Origin: Ecdyonurus torrentis
Lineage: Eukaryota > Arthropoda > Insecta > Ephemeroptera > Heptageniidae
DNA length: 64,000 bases
NCBI GenBank assembly: GCA_949318235.1
Contig: CASGGR010000042.1
Coordinates: forward strand, 122,898-186,897
Reading direction: 5' to 3'
Part shown: piece by piece, positions 24,201-39,400 of the stretch
Position numbering within the stretch: the stretch's first letter is position 1
Layout of the letters: each line of letters starts with the position of its first letter
Notes under the pieces: generated by a model
Told to the model about the DNA's origin: nothing
What the model saw: the letters and a program-made list of their open reading frames with translations, nothing else
The model's database searches: none
Made by a program: the position numbers and the translations under genes

Positions 24201-26383
24201 TGTTATTGAATGATAAAAATCATACTTTTTACACGATTAAAACTAGTTTTGATGATTTCTCAAAAACTAAGAATGCCACAGACTTACTATTTTACTTAAA
24301 ACATAGCTTTTTCAATTCTCTACAAAAAAGATGTCTTGAACTTTTTTGCTCCGACGCATACTTTTTGGGTTATTGACAATTATAGTTTTCACTCATCATG
24401 TAGCCAAACCAAGTCATGAAACAAAGTTTCTATTTTAAGAACCAAATGTTATTGAATGATAAAAATCATACTTTTTACACGATTAAAACTAGTTTTGATG
24501 ATTTCTCAGAAACTAAGAATGCTACAGACATCAAATTCAACTCAAAACATAGCTTTTTCAATTCTCTACAAAAAAGATGTCTTGAACTTTTTTGCTCCGA
24601 CGCATACTTTTTGGGTTATTGACAATTTTAGTTTTCACTCATCATGTAGCCAAACCAAGTCATGAAACAAAGTTTCTATTTCAAGAACCAAATGTTATTG
24701 AATGATAAAAATCATACTTTTTACACGATTAAAACTAGTTTTGATGATTTCTCAGAAACTAAGAATGCTACAGACATCAAATTCAACTCAAAACATAGCT
24801 TTTTCAATTCTCTACAAAAAAGATGTCTTGAACTTTTTTGCTCCGACGCATACTTTTTGGGTTATTGACAATTTTAGTTTTCACTCATCATGTAGCCAAA
24901 CCAAGTCATGAAACAAAGTTTCTATTTCAAGAACCAAATGTTATTGAATGATAAAAATCATACTTTTTACACGATTAAAACTAGTTTTGATGATTTCTCA
25001 GAAACTAAGAATGCTACAGACATCAAATTCAACTCAAAACATAGCTTTTTCAATTCTCTACAAAAAAGATGTCTTGAACTTTTTTGTTTCGACGCATACT
25101 TTTTGGGTTATTGACAATTTTAGTTTTCACTCATCATGTAGCCAAACCAAGTCATGAAACAAAGTTTCTATTTCAAGAACCAAATGTTATTGAATGATAA
25201 AAATCATACTTTTTACACGATTAAAACTAGTTTTGATGATTTCTCAAAAACTAAGAATGCCACAGACTTACTATTTTACTTAAAACATAGCTTTTTCAAT
25301 TCTCTACAAAAAAGATGTCTTGAACTTTTTTGCTCCGACGCATACTTTTTGGGTTATTGACAATTATAGTTTTCACTCATCATGTAGCCAAACCAAGTCA
25401 TGAAACAAAGTTTCTATTTTAAGAACCAAATGTTATTGAATGATAAAAATCATACTTTTTACACGATTAAAACTAGTTTTGATGATTTCTCAGAAACTAA
25501 GAATGCTACAGACATCAAATTCAACTCAAAACATAGCTTTTTCAATTCTCTACAAAAAAGATGTCTTGAACTTTTTTGCTCCGACGCATACTTTTTGGGT
25601 TATTGACAATTTTAGTTTTCACTCATCATGTAGCCAAACCAAGTCATGAAACAAAGTTTCTATTTCAAGAACCAAATGTTATTGAATGATAAAAATCATA
25701 CTTTTTACACGATTAAAACTAGTTTTGATGATTTCTCAGAAACTAAGAATGCTACAGACATCAAATTCAACTCAAAACATAGCTTTTTCAATTCTCTACA
25801 AAAAAGATGTCTTGAACTTTTTTGCTCCGACGCATACTTTTTGGGTTATTGACAATTTTAGTTTTCACTCATCATGTAGCCAAACCAAGTCATGAAACAA
25901 AGTTTCTATTTCAAGAACCAAATGTTATTGAATGATAAAAATCATACTTTTTACACGATTAAAACTAGTTTTGATGATTTCTCAGAAACTAAGAATGCTA
26001 CAGACATCAAATTCAACTCAAAACATAGCTTTTTCAATTCTCTACAAAAAAGATGTCTTGAACTTTTTTGTTTCGACGCATACTTTTTGGGTTATTGACA
26101 ATTTTAGTTTTCACTCATCATGTAGCCAAACCAAGTCATGAAACAAAGTTTCTATTTCAAGAACCAAATGTTATTGAATGATAAAAATCATACTTTTTAC
26201 ACGATTAAAACTAGTTTTGATGATTTCTCAGAAACTAAGAATGCTACAGACATCAAATTCAACTCAAAACATAGCTTTTTCAATTCTCTACAAAAAAGAT
26301 GTCTTGAACTTTTTTGTTTCGACGCATACTTTTTGGGTTATTGACAATTTTAGTTTTCACTCATCATGTAGCCAAACCAAGTC
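21218..26383. repeat. 21-unit HOR, copy 1 (5166 bp)
   Basis: The order is A-B-C-D-E, then A' with four A, then C-D-E, then A'-A-B-E, then A'-A-B-B. Both D units (21956, 23924) have the intact palindrome. The run of four plain A units from 22694 to 23677, and the direct joining of B to E at 25154, are markers found again only in the next copy. Confidence 0.9.
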
Positions 26384-29300
26384 ATGAAACAAAGTTTCTA
26401 TTTCAAGAACCAAATGTTATTGAATGATAAAAATCATACTTTTTACACGATTAAAACTAGTTTTGATGATTTCTCAGAAACTAAGAATGCTACAGACATC
26501 AAATTCAACTCAAAACATAGCTTTTTCAATTCTCTACAAAAAAGATGTCTTGAACTTTTTTGCTCCGACGCATACTTTTTGGGTTATTGACAATTTTAGT
26601 TTTCACTCATCATGTAGCCAAACCAAGTCATGAAACAAAGTTTCTATTTCAAGAACCAAATGTTATTGAATGATAAAAATCATACTTTTTACACGATTAA
26701 AACTAGTTTTGATGATTTCTCAGAAACTAAGAATGCTACAGACATCAAATTCAACTCAAAACATAGCTTTTTCAATTCTCTACAAAAAAGATGTCTTGAA
26801 CTTTTTTGTTTCGACGCATACTTTTTGGGTTATTGACAATTTTAGTTTTCACTCATCATGTAGCCAAACCAAGTCATGAAACAAAGTTTCTATTTCAAGA
26901 ACCAAATGTTATTGAATGATAAAAATCATACTTTTTACACGATTAAAACTAGTTTTGATGATTTCTCAAAAACTAAGAATGCTACAGACTTACTATTTTA
27001 CTCAAAACATAGCTTTTTCAATTCTCTACAAAAAAGATGTCTTGAACTTTTTTGCTCCGACGCATACTTTTTGGGTTATTGACAATTATAGTTTTCACTC
27101 ATCATGTAGCCAAACCAAGTCATGAAACAAAGTTTCTATTTTAAGAACCAAATGTTATTGAATGATAAAAATCATACTTTTTACACGATTAAAACTAGTT
27201 TTGATGATTTCTCAGAAACTAAGAATGCTACAGACATTAAATTCGATTCAAAACATAGCTTTTTCAATTCTCTACAAAAAAGATGTCTTGAACTTTTTTG
27301 CTCCGACGCATACTTTTTGGGTTATTGACAATTTTAGTTTTCACTCATCATGTAGCCAAACCAAGTCATGAAACAAAGTTTCTATTTCAAGAACCAAATG
27401 TTATTGAATGATAAAAATCATACTTTTTACACGATTAAAACTAGTTTTGATGATTTCTCAAAAACTAAGAATGCCACAGACTTACTATTTTACTTAAAAC
27501 ATAGCTTTTTCAATTCTCTACAAAAAAGATGTCTTGAACTTTTTTGCTCCGACGCATACTTTTTGGGTTATTGACAATTATAGTTTTCACTCATCATGTA
27601 GCCAAACCAAGTCATGAAACAAAGTTTCTATTTTAAGAACCAAATGTTATTGAATGATAAAAATCATACTTTTTACACGATTAAAACTAGTTTTGATGAT
27701 TTCTCAGAAACTAAGAATGCTACAGACATCAAATTCAACTCAAAACATAGCTTTTTCAATTCTCTACAAAAAAGATGTCTTGAACTTTTTTGCTCCGACG
27801 CATACTTTTTGGGTTATTGACAATTTTAGTTTTCACTCATCATGTAGCCAAACCAAGTCATGAAACAAAGTTTCTATTTCAAGAACCAAATGTTATTGAA
27901 TGATAAAAATCATACTTTTTACACGATTAAAACTAGTTTTGATGATTTCTCAGAAACTAAGAATGCTACAGACATCAAATTCAACTCAAAACATAGCTTT
28001 TTCAATTCTCTACAAAAAAGATGTCTTGAACTTTTTTGCTCCGACGCATACTTTTTGGGTTATTGACAATTTTAGTTTTCACTCATCATGTAGCCAAACC
28101 AAGTCATGAAACAAAGTTTCTATTTCAAGAACCAAATGTTATTGAATGATAAAAATCATACTTTTTACACGATTAAAACTAGTTTTGATGATTTCTCAGA
28201 AACTAAGAATGCTACAGACATCAAATTCAACTCAAAACATAGCTTTTTCAATTCTCTACAAAAAAGATGTCTTGAACTTTTTTGCTCCGACGCATACTTT
28301 TTGGGTTATTGACAATTTTAGTTTTCACTCATCATGTAGCCAAACCAAGTCATGAAACAAAGTTTCTATTTCAAGAACCAAATGTTATTGAATGATAAAA
28401 ATCATACTTTTTACACGATTAAAACTAGTTTTGATGATTTCTCAGAAACTAAGAATGCTACAGACATCAAATTCAACTCAAAACATAGCTTTTTCAATTC
28501 TCTACAAAAAAGATGTCTTGAACTTTTTTGCTCCGACGCATACTTTTTGGGTTATTGACAATTTTAGTTTTCACTCATCATGTAGCCAAACCAAGTCATG
28601 AAACAAAGTTTCTATTTCAAGAACCAAATGTTATTGAATGATAAAAATCATACTTTTTACACGATTAAAACTAGTTTTGATGATTTCTCAGAAACTAAGA
28701 ATGCTACAGACATCAAATTCAACTCAAAACATAGCTTTTTCAATTCTCTACAAAAAAGATGTCTTGAACTTTTTTGCTCCGACGCATACTTTTTGGGTTA
28801 TTGACAATTTTAGTTTTCACTCATCATGTAGCCAAACCAAGTCATGAAACAAAGTTTCTATTTCAAGAACCAAATGTTATTGAATGATAAAAATCATACT
28901 TTTTACACGATTAAAACTAGTTTTGATGATTTCTCAAAAACTAAGAATGCTACAGACTTACTATTTTACTCAAAACATAGCTTTTTCAATTCTCTACAAA
29001 AAAGATGTCTTGAACTTTTTTGCTCCGACGCATACTTTTTGGGTTATTGACAATTATAGTTTTCACTCATCATGTAGCCAAACCAAGTCATGAAACAAAG
29101 TTTCTATTTTAAGAACCAAATGTTATTGAATGATAAAAATCATACTTTTTACACGATTAAAACTAGTTTTGATGATTTCTCAGAAACTAAGAATGCTACA
29201 GACATTAAATTCGATTCAAAACATAGCTTTTTCAATTCTCTACAAAAAAGATGTCTTGAACTTTTTTGCTCCGACGCATACTTTTTGGGTTATTGACAAT

Positions 29301-31549
29301 TTTAGTTTTCACTCATCATGTAGCCAAACCAAGTCATGAAACAAAGTTTCTATTTCAAGAACCAAATGTTATTGAATGATAAAAATCATACTTTTTACAC
29401 GATTAAAACTAGTTTTGATGATTTCTCAAAAACTAAGAATGCCACAGACTTACTATTTTACTTAAAACATAGCTTTTTCAATTCTCTACAAAAAAGATGT
29501 CTTGAACTTTTTTGCTCCGACGCATACTTTTTGGGTTATTGACAATTATAGTTTTCACTCATCATGTAGCCAAACCAAGTCATGAAACAAAGTTTCTATT
29601 TTAAGAACCAAATGTTATTGAATGATAAAAATCATACTTTTTACACGATTAAAACTAGTTTTGATGATTTCTCAGAAACTAAGAATGCTACAGACATCAA
29701 ATTCAACTCAAAACATAGCTTTTTCAATTCTCTACAAAAAAGATGTCTTGAACTTTTTTGCTCCGACGCATACTTTTTGGGTTATTGACAATTTTAGTTT
29801 TCACTCATCATGTAGCCAAACCAAGTCATGAAACAAAGTTTCTATTTCAAGAACCAAATGTTATTGAATGATAAAAATCATACTTTTTACACGATTAAAA
29901 CTAGTTTTGATGATTTCTCAGAAACTAAGAATGCTACAGACATCAAATTCAACTCAAAACATAGCTTTTTCAATTCTCTACAAAAAAGATGTCTTGAACT
30001 TTTTTGCTCCGACGCATACTTTTTGGGTTATTGACAATTTTAGTTTTCACTCATCATGTAGCCAAACCAAGTCATGAAACAAAGTTTCTATTTCAAGAAC
30101 CAAATGTTATTGAATGATAAAAATCATACTTTTTACACGATTAAAACTAGTTTTGATGATTTCTCAGAAACTAAGAATGCTACAGACATCAAATTCAACT
30201 CAAAACATAGCTTTTTCAATTCTCTACAAAAAAGATGTCTTGAACTTTTTTGTTTCGACGCATACTTTTTGGGTTATTGACAATTTTAGTTTTCACTCAT
30301 CATGTAGCCAAACCAAGTCATGAAACAAAGTTTCTATTTCAAGAACCAAATGTTATTGAATGATAAAAATCATACTTTTTACACGATTAAAACTAGTTTT
30401 GATGATTTCTCAAAAACTAAGAATGCCACAGACTTACTATTTTACTTAAAACATAGCTTTTTCAATTCTCTACAAAAAAGATGTCTTGAACTTTTTTGCT
30501 CCGACGCATACTTTTTGGGTTATTGACAATTATAGTTTTCACTCATCATGTAGCCAAACCAAGTCATGAAACAAAGTTTCTATTTTAAGAACCAAATGTT
30601 ATTGAATGATAAAAATCATACTTTTTACACGATTAAAACTAGTTTTGATGATTTCTCAGAAACTAAGAATGCTACAGACATCAAATTCAACTCAAAACAT
30701 AGCTTTTTCAATTCTCTACAAAAAAGATGTCTTGAACTTTTTTGCTCCGACGCATACTTTTTGGGTTATTGACAATTTTAGTTTTCACTCATCATGTAGC
30801 CAAACCAAGTCATGAAACAAAGTTTCTATTTCAAGAACCAAATGTTATTGAATGATAAAAATCATACTTTTTACACGATTAAAACTAGTTTTGATGATTT
30901 CTCAGAAACTAAGAATGCTACAGACATCAAATTCAACTCAAAACATAGCTTTTTCAATTCTCTACAAAAAAGATGTCTTGAACTTTTTTGCTCCGACGCA
31001 TACTTTTTGGGTTATTGACAATTTTAGTTTTCACTCATCATGTAGCCAAACCAAGTCATGAAACAAAGTTTCTATTTCAAGAACCAAATGTTATTGAATG
31101 ATAAAAATCATACTTTTTACACGATTAAAACTAGTTTTGATGATTTCTCAGAAACTAAGAATGCTACAGACATCAAATTCAACTCAAAACATAGCTTTTT
31201 CAATTCTCTACAAAAAAGATGTCTTGAACTTTTTTGTTTCGACGCATACTTTTTGGGTTATTGACAATTTTAGTTTTCACTCATCATGTAGCCAAACCAA
31301 GTCATGAAACAAAGTTTCTATTTCAAGAACCAAATGTTATTGAATGATAAAAATCATACTTTTTACACGATTAAAACTAGTTTTGATGATTTCTCAGAAA
31401 CTAAGAATGCTACAGACATCAAATTCAACTCAAAACATAGCTTTTTCAATTCTCTACAAAAAAGATGTCTTGAACTTTTTTGTTTCGACGCATACTTTTT
31501 GGGTTATTGACAATTTTAGTTTTCACTCATCATGTAGCCAAACCAAGTC
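26384..31549. repeat. 21-unit HOR, copy 2 (5166 bp)
   Basis: All 21 units have the same subtype in the same order as 21218-26383, including the four A units from 27860 to 28843, the D units at 27122 and 29090, and B joined to E at 30320. The match goes on for two more units (31550-32041, A and B) and then breaks. The first seven units (A-B-C-D-E-A'-A) also match 16052-17773, so a 21-unit step was used at least twice. Confidence 0.9.
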
Positions 31550-32041
31550 ATGAAACAAAGTTTCTATTTCAAGAACCAAATGTTATTGAATGATAAAAAT
31601 CATACTTTTTACACGATTAAAACTAGTTTTGATGATTTCTCAGAAACTAAGAATGCTACAGACATCAAATTCAACTCAAAACATAGCTTTTTCAATTCTC
31701 TACAAAAAAGATGTCTTGAACTTTTTTGCTCCGACGCATACTTTTTGGGTTATTGACAATTTTAGTTTTCACTCATCATGTAGCCAAACCAAGTCATGAA
31801 ACAAAGTTTCTATTTCAAGAACCAAATGTTATTGAATGATAAAAATCATACTTTTTACACGATTAAAACTAGTTTTGATGATTTCTCAGAAACTAAGAAT
31901 GCTACAGACATCAAATTCAACTCAAAACATAGCTTTTTCAATTCTCTACAAAAAAGATGTCTTGAACTTTTTTGTTTCGACGCATACTTTTTGGGTTATT
32001 GACAATTTTAGTTTTCACTCATCATGTAGCCAAACCAAGTC
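31550..32041. repeat. A-B dimer joining the 21-unit and 18-unit domains
   Basis: These two units continue the 21-unit pattern, since they match 26384-26875. The next unit is E rather than the C expected from that pattern, which places the change of HOR type at about 32042. Confidence 0.82.
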
Positions 32042-35000
32042 ATGAAACAAAGTTTCTATTTCAAGAACCAAATGTTATTGAATGATAAAAATCATACTTT
32101 TTACACGATTAAAACTAGTTTTGATGATTTCTCAAAAACTAAGAATGCCACAGACTTACTATTTTACTTAAAACATAGCTTTTTCAATTCTCTACAAAAA
32201 AGATGTCTTGAACTTTTTTGCTCCGACGCATACTTTTTGGGTTATTGACAATTATAGTTTTCACTCATCATGTAGCCAAACCAAGTCATGAAACAAAGTT
32301 TCTATTTTAAGAACCAAATGTTATTGAATGATAAAAATCATACTTTTTACACGATTAAAACTAGTTTTGATGATTTCTCAGAAACTAAGAATGCTACAGA
32401 CATCAAATTCAACTCAAAACATAGCTTTTTCAATTCTCTACAAAAAAGATGTCTTGAACTTTTTTGCTCCGACGCATACTTTTTGGGTTATTGACAATTT
32501 TAGTTTTCACTCATCATGTAGCCAAACCAAGTCATGAAACAAAGTTTCTATTTCAAGAACCAAATGTTATTGAATGATAAAAATCATACTTTTTACACGA
32601 TTAAAACTAGTTTTGATGATTTCTCAAAAACTAAGAATGCCACAGACTTACTATTTTACTTAAAACATAGCTTTTTCAATTCTCTACAAAAAAGATGTCT
32701 TGAACTTTTTTGCTCCGACGCATACTTTTTGGGTTATTGACAATTATAGTTTTCACTCATCATGTAGCCAAACCAAGTCATGAAACAAAGTTTCTATTTT
32801 AAGAACCAAATGTTATTGAATGATAAAAATCATACTTTTTACACGATTAAAACTAGTTTTGATGATTTCTCAGAAACTAAGAATGCTACAGACATCAAAT
32901 TCAACTCAAAACATAGCTTTTTCAATTCTCTACAAAAAAGATGTCTTGAACTTTTTTGCTCCGACGCATACTTTTTGGGTTATTGACAATTTTAGTTTTC
33001 ACTCATCATGTAGCCAAACCAAGTCATGAAACAAAGTTTCTATTTCAAGAACCAAATGTTATTGAATGATAAAAATCATACTTTTTACACGATTAAAACT
33101 AGTTTTGATGATTTCTCAGAAACTAAGAATGCTACAGACATCAAATTCAACTCAAAACATAGCTTTTTCAATTCTCTACAAAAAAGATGTCTTGAACTTT
33201 TTTGCTCCGACGCATACTTTTTGGGTTATTGACAATTTTAGTTTTCACTCATCATGTAGCCAAACCAAGTCATGAAACAAAGTTTCTATTTCAAGAACCA
33301 AATGTTATTGAATGATAAAAATCATACTTTTTACACGATTAAAACTAGTTTTGATGATTTCTCAGAAACTAAGAATGCTACAGACATCAAATTCAACTCA
33401 AAACATAGCTTTTTCAATTCTCTACAAAAAAGATGTCTTCAACTTTTTTGTTTCGACGCATACTTTTTGGGTTATTGACAATTTTAGTTTTCACTCATCA
33501 TGTAGCCAAACCAAGTCATGAAACAAAGTTTCTATTTTAAGAACCAAATGTTATTGAATGATAAAAATCATACTTTTTACACGATTAAAACTAGTTTTGA
33601 TGATTTCTCAGAAACTAAGAATGCTACAGACATCAAATTCAACTCAAAACATAGCTTTTTCAATTCTCTACAAAAAAGATGTCTTGAACTTTTTTGCTCC
33701 GACGCATACTTTTTGGGTTATTGACAATTTTAGTTTTCACTCATCATGTAGCCAAACCAAGTCATGAAACAAAGTTTCTATTTCAAGAACCAAATGTTAT
33801 TGAATGATAAAAATCATACTTTTTACACGATTAAAACTAGTTTTGATGATTTCTCAGAAACTAAGAATGCTACAGACATCAAATTCAACTCAAAACATAG
33901 CTTTTTCAATTCTCTACAAAAAAGATGTCTTGAACTTTTTTGCTCCGACGCATACTTTTTGGGTTATTGACAATTTTAGTTTTCACTCATCATGTAGCCA
34001 AACCAAGTCATGAAACAAAGTTTCTATTTCAAGAACCAAATGTTATTGAATGATAAAAATCATACTTTTTACACGATTAAAACTAGTTTTGATGATTTCT
34101 CAGAAACTAAGAATGCTACAGACATCAAATTCAACTCAAAACATAGCTTTTTCAATTCTCTACAAAAAAGATGTCTTGAACTTTTTTGCTCCGACGCATA
34201 CTTTTTGGGTTATTGACAATTTTAGTTTTCACTCATCATGTAGCCAAACCAAGTCATGAAACAAAGTTTCTATTTCAAGAACCAAATGTTATTGAATGAT
34301 AAAAATCATACTTTTTACACGATTAAAACTAGTTTTGATGATTTCTCAAAAACTAAGAATGCCACAGACTTACTATTTTACTTAAAACATAGCTTTTTCA
34401 ATTCTCTACAAAAAAGATGTCTTGAACTTTTTTGCTCCGACGCATACTTTTTGGGTTATTGACAATTATAGTTTTCACTCATCATGTAGCCAAACCAAGT
34501 CATGAAACAAAGTTTCTATTTCAAGAACCAAATGTTATTGAATGATAAAAATCATACTTTTTACACGATTAAAACTAGTTTTGATGATTTCTCAGAAACT
34601 AAGAATGCTACAGACATCAAATTCAACTCAAAACATAGCTTTTTCAATTCTCTACAAAAAAGATGTCTTGAACTTTTTTGCTCCGACGCATACTTTTTGG
34701 GTTATTGACAATTTTAGTTTTCACTCATCATGTAGCCAAACCAAGTCATGAAACAAAGTTTCTATTTCAAGAACCAAATGTTATTGAATGATAAAAATCA
34801 TACTTTTTACACGATTAAAACTAGTTTTGATGATTTCTCAGAAACTAAGAATGCTACAGACATCAAATTCAACTCAAAACATAGCTTTTTCAATTCTCTA
34901 CAAAAAAGATGTCTTCAACTTTTTTGTTTCGACGCATACTTTTTGGGTTATTGACAATTTTAGTTTTCACTCATCATGTAGCCAAACCAAGTCATGAAAC

Positions 35001-36469
35001 AAAGTTTCTATTTTAAGAACCAAATGTTATTGAATGATAAAAATCATACTTTTTACACGATTAAAACTAGTTTTGATGATTTCTCAGAAACTAAGAATGC
35101 TACAGACATCAAATTCAACTCAAAACATAGCTTTTTCAATTCTCTACAAAAAAGATGTCTTGAACTTTTTTGCTCCGACGCATACTTTTTGGGTTATTGA
35201 CAATTTTAGTTTTCACTCATCATGTAGCCAAACCAAGTCATGAAACAAAGTTTCTATTTCAAGAACCAAATGTTATTGAATGATAAAAATCATACTTTTT
35301 ACACGATTAAAACTAGTTTTGATGATTTCTCAGAAACTAAGAATGCTACAGACATCAAATTCAACTCAAAACATAGCTTTTTCAATTCTCTACAAAAAAG
35401 ATGTCTTGAACTTTTTTGCTCCGACGCATACTTTTTGGGTTATTGACAATTTTAGTTTTCACTCATCATGTAGCCAAACCAAGTCATGAAACAAAGTTTC
35501 TATTTCAAGAACCAAATGTTATTGAATGATAAAAATCATACTTTTTACACGATTAAAACTAGTTTTGATGATTTCTCAGAAACTAAGAATGCTACAGACA
35601 TCAAATTCAACTCAAAACATAGCTTTTTCAATTCTCTACAAAAAAGATGTCTTGAACTTTTTTGTTTCGACGCATACTTTTTGGGTTATTGACAATTTTA
35701 GTTTTCACTCATCATGTAGCCAAACCAAGTCATGAAACAAAGTTTCTATTTCAAGAACCAAATGTTATTGAATGATAAAAATCATACTTTTTACACGATT
35801 AAAACTAGTTTTGATGATTTCTCAGAAACTAAGAATGCTACAGACATCAAATTCAACTCAAAACATAGCTTTTTCAATTCTCTACAAAAAAGATGTCTTG
35901 AACTTTTTTGTTTCGACGCATACTTTTTGGGTTATTGACAATTTTAGTTTTCACTCATCATGTAGCCAAACCAAGTCATGAAACAAAGTTTCTATTTCAA
36001 GAACCAAATGTTATTGAATGATAAAAATCATACTTTTTACACGATTAAAACTAGTTTTGATGATTTCTCAGAAACTAAGAATGCTACAGACATCAAATTC
36101 AACTCAAAACATAGCTTTTTCAATTCTCTACAAAAAAGATGTCTTGAACTTTTTTGCTCCGACGCATACTTTTTGGGTTATTGACAATTTTAGTTTTCAC
36201 TCATCATGTAGCCAAACCAAGTCATGAAACAAAGTTTCTATTTCAAGAACCAAATGTTATTGAATGATAAAAATCATACTTTTTACACGATTAAAACTAG
36301 TTTTGATGATTTCTCAGAAACTAAGAATGCTACAGACATCAAATTCAACTCAAAACATAGCTTTTTCAATTCTCTACAAAAAAGATGTCTTGAACTTTTT
36401 TGTTTCGACGCATACTTTTTGGGTTATTGACAATTTTAGTTTTCACTCATCATGTAGCCAAACCAAGTC
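32042..36469. repeat. 18-unit HOR, copy 1, divergent (4428 bp)
   Basis: It begins with the marker E-A'-E-A', followed by A, B, A', A, A, E, then A, B, A', A, B, B, A, B. The two B units at 33272 and 34748 share a private G to C change (GTCTTCAAC, at 33440 and 34916). They lie 1476 bp apart, which marks a six-unit duplication inside this copy. The middle differs from the next two copies, but the start and the 4428-bp spacing are the same. Confidence 0.84.
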
Positions 36470-39400
36470 ATGAAACAAAGTTTCTATTTCAAGAACCAAA
36501 TGTTATTGAATGATAAAAATCATACTTTTTACACGATTAAAACTAGTTTTGATGATTTCTCAAAAACTAAGAATGCCACAGACTTACTATTTTACTTAAA
36601 ACATAGCTTTTTCAATTCTCTACAAAAAAGATGTCTTGAACTTTTTTGCTCCGACGCATACTTTTTGGGTTATTGACAATTATAGTTTTCACTCATCATG
36701 TAGCCAAACCAAGTCATGAAACAAAGTTTCTATTTTAAGAACCAAATGTTATTGAATGATAAAAATCATACTTTTTACACGATTAAAACTAGTTTTGATG
36801 ATTTCTCAGAAACTAAGAATGCTACAGACATCAAATTCAACTCAAAACATAGCTTTTTCAATTCTCTACAAAAAAGATGTCTTGAACTTTTTTGCTCCGA
36901 CGCATACTTTTTGGGTTATTGACAATTTTAGTTTTCACTCATCATGTAGCCAAACCAAGTCATGAAACAAAGTTTCTATTTCAAGAACCAAATGTTATTG
37001 AATGATAAAAATCATACTTTTTACACGATTAAAACTAGTTTTGATGATTTCTCAAAAACTAAGAATGCCACAGACTTACTATTTTACTTAAAACATAGCT
37101 TTTTCAATTCTCTACAAAAAAGATGTCTTGAACTTTTTTGCTCCGACGCATACTTTTTGGGTTATTGACAATTATAGTTTTCACTCATCATGTAGCCAAA
37201 CCAAGTCATGAAACAAAGTTTCTATTTTAAGAACCAAATGTTATTGAATGATAAAAATCATACTTTTTACACGATTAAAACTAGTTTTGATGATTTCTCA
37301 GAAACTAAGAATGCTACAGACATCAAATTCAACTCAAAACATAGCTTTTTCAATTCTCTACAAAAAAGATGTCTTGAACTTTTTTGCTCCGACGCATACT
37401 TTTTGGGTTATTGACAATTTTAGTTTTCACTCATCATGTAGCCAAACCAAGTCATGAAACAAAGTTTCTATTTCAAGAACCAAATGTTATTGAATGATAA
37501 AAATCATACTTTTTACACGATTAAAACTAGTTTTGATGATTTCTCAGAAACTAAGAATGCTACAGACATCAAATTCAACTCAAAACATAGCTTTTTCAAT
37601 TCTCTACAAAAAAGATGTCTTGAACTTTTTTGCTCCGACGCATACTTTTTGGGTTATTGACAATTTTAGTTTTCACTCATCATGTAGCCAAACCAAGTCA
37701 TGAAACAAAGTTTCTATTTCAAGAACCAAATGTTATTGAATGATAAAAATCATACTTTTTACACGATTAAAACTAGTTTTGATGATTTCTCAGAAACTAA
37801 GAATGCTACAGACATCAAATTCAACTCAAAACATAGCTTTTTCAATTCTCTACAAAAAAGATGTCTTGAACTTTTTTGTTTCGACGCATACTTTTTGGGT
37901 TATTGACAATTTTAGTTTTCACTCATCATGTAGCCAAACCAAGTCATGAAACAAAGTTTCTATTTTAAGAACCAAATGTTATTGAATGATAAAAATCATA
38001 CTTTTTACACGATTAAAACTAGTTTTGATGATTTCTCAGAAACTAAGAATGCTACAGACATCAAATTCAACTCAAAACATAGCTTTTTCAATTCTCTACA
38101 AAAAAGATGTCTTGAACTTTTTTGCTCCGACGCATACTTTTTGGGTTATTGACAATTTTAGTTTTCACTCATCATGTAGCCAAACCAAGTCATGAAACAA
38201 AGTTTCTATTTCAAGAACCAAATGTTATTGAATGATAAAAATCATACTTTTTACACGATTAAAACTAGTTTTGATGATTTCTCAAAAACTAAGAATGCCA
38301 CAGACTTACTATTTTACTTAAAACATAGCTTTTTCAATTCTCTACAAAAAAGATGTCTTGAACTTTTTTGCTCCGACGCATACTTTTTGGGTTATTGACA
38401 ATTATAGTTTTCACTCATCATGTAGCCAAACCAAGTCATGAAACAAAGTTTCTATTTTAAGAACCAAATGTTATTGAATGATAAAAATCATACTTTTTAC
38501 ACGATTAAAACTAGTTTTGATGATTTCTCAGAAACTAAGAATGCTACAGACATCAAATTCAACTCAAAACATAGCTTTTTCAATTCTCTACAAAAAAGAT
38601 GTCTTGAACTTTTTTGCTCCGACGCATACTTTTTGGGTTATTGACAATTTTAGTTTTCACTCATCATGTAGCCAAACCAAGTCATGAAACAAAGTTTCTA
38701 TTTCAAGAACCAAATGTTATTGAATGATAAAAATCATACTTTTTACACGATTAAAACTAGTTTTGATGATTTCTCAGAAACTAAGAATGCTACAGACATC
38801 AAATTCAACTCAAAACATAGCTTTTTCAATTCTCTACAAAAAAGATGTCTTGAACTTTTTTGCTCCGACGCATACTTTTTGGGTTATTGACAATTTTAGT
38901 TTTCACTCATCATGTAGCCAAACCAAGTCATGAAACAAAGTTTCTATTTCAAGAACCAAATGTTATTGAATGATAAAAATCATACTTTTTACACGATTAA
39001 AACTAGTTTTGATGATTTCTCAGAAACTAAGAATGCTACAGACATCAAATTCAACTCAAAACATAGCTTTTTCAATTCTCTACAAAAAAGATGTCTTGAA
39101 CTTTTTTGTTTCGACGCATACTTTTTGGGTTATTGACAATTTTAGTTTTCACTCATCATGTAGCCAAACCAAGTCATGAAACAAAGTTTCTATTTTAAGA
39201 ACCAAATGTTATTGAATGATAAAAATCATACTTTTTACACGATTAAAACTAGTTTTGATGATTTCTCAGAAACTAAGAATGCTACAGACATCAAATTCAA
39301 CTCAAAACATAGCTTTTTCAATTCTCTACAAAAAAGATGTCTTGAACTTTTTTGCTCCGACGCATACTTTTTGGGTTATTGACAATTTTAGTTTTCACTC

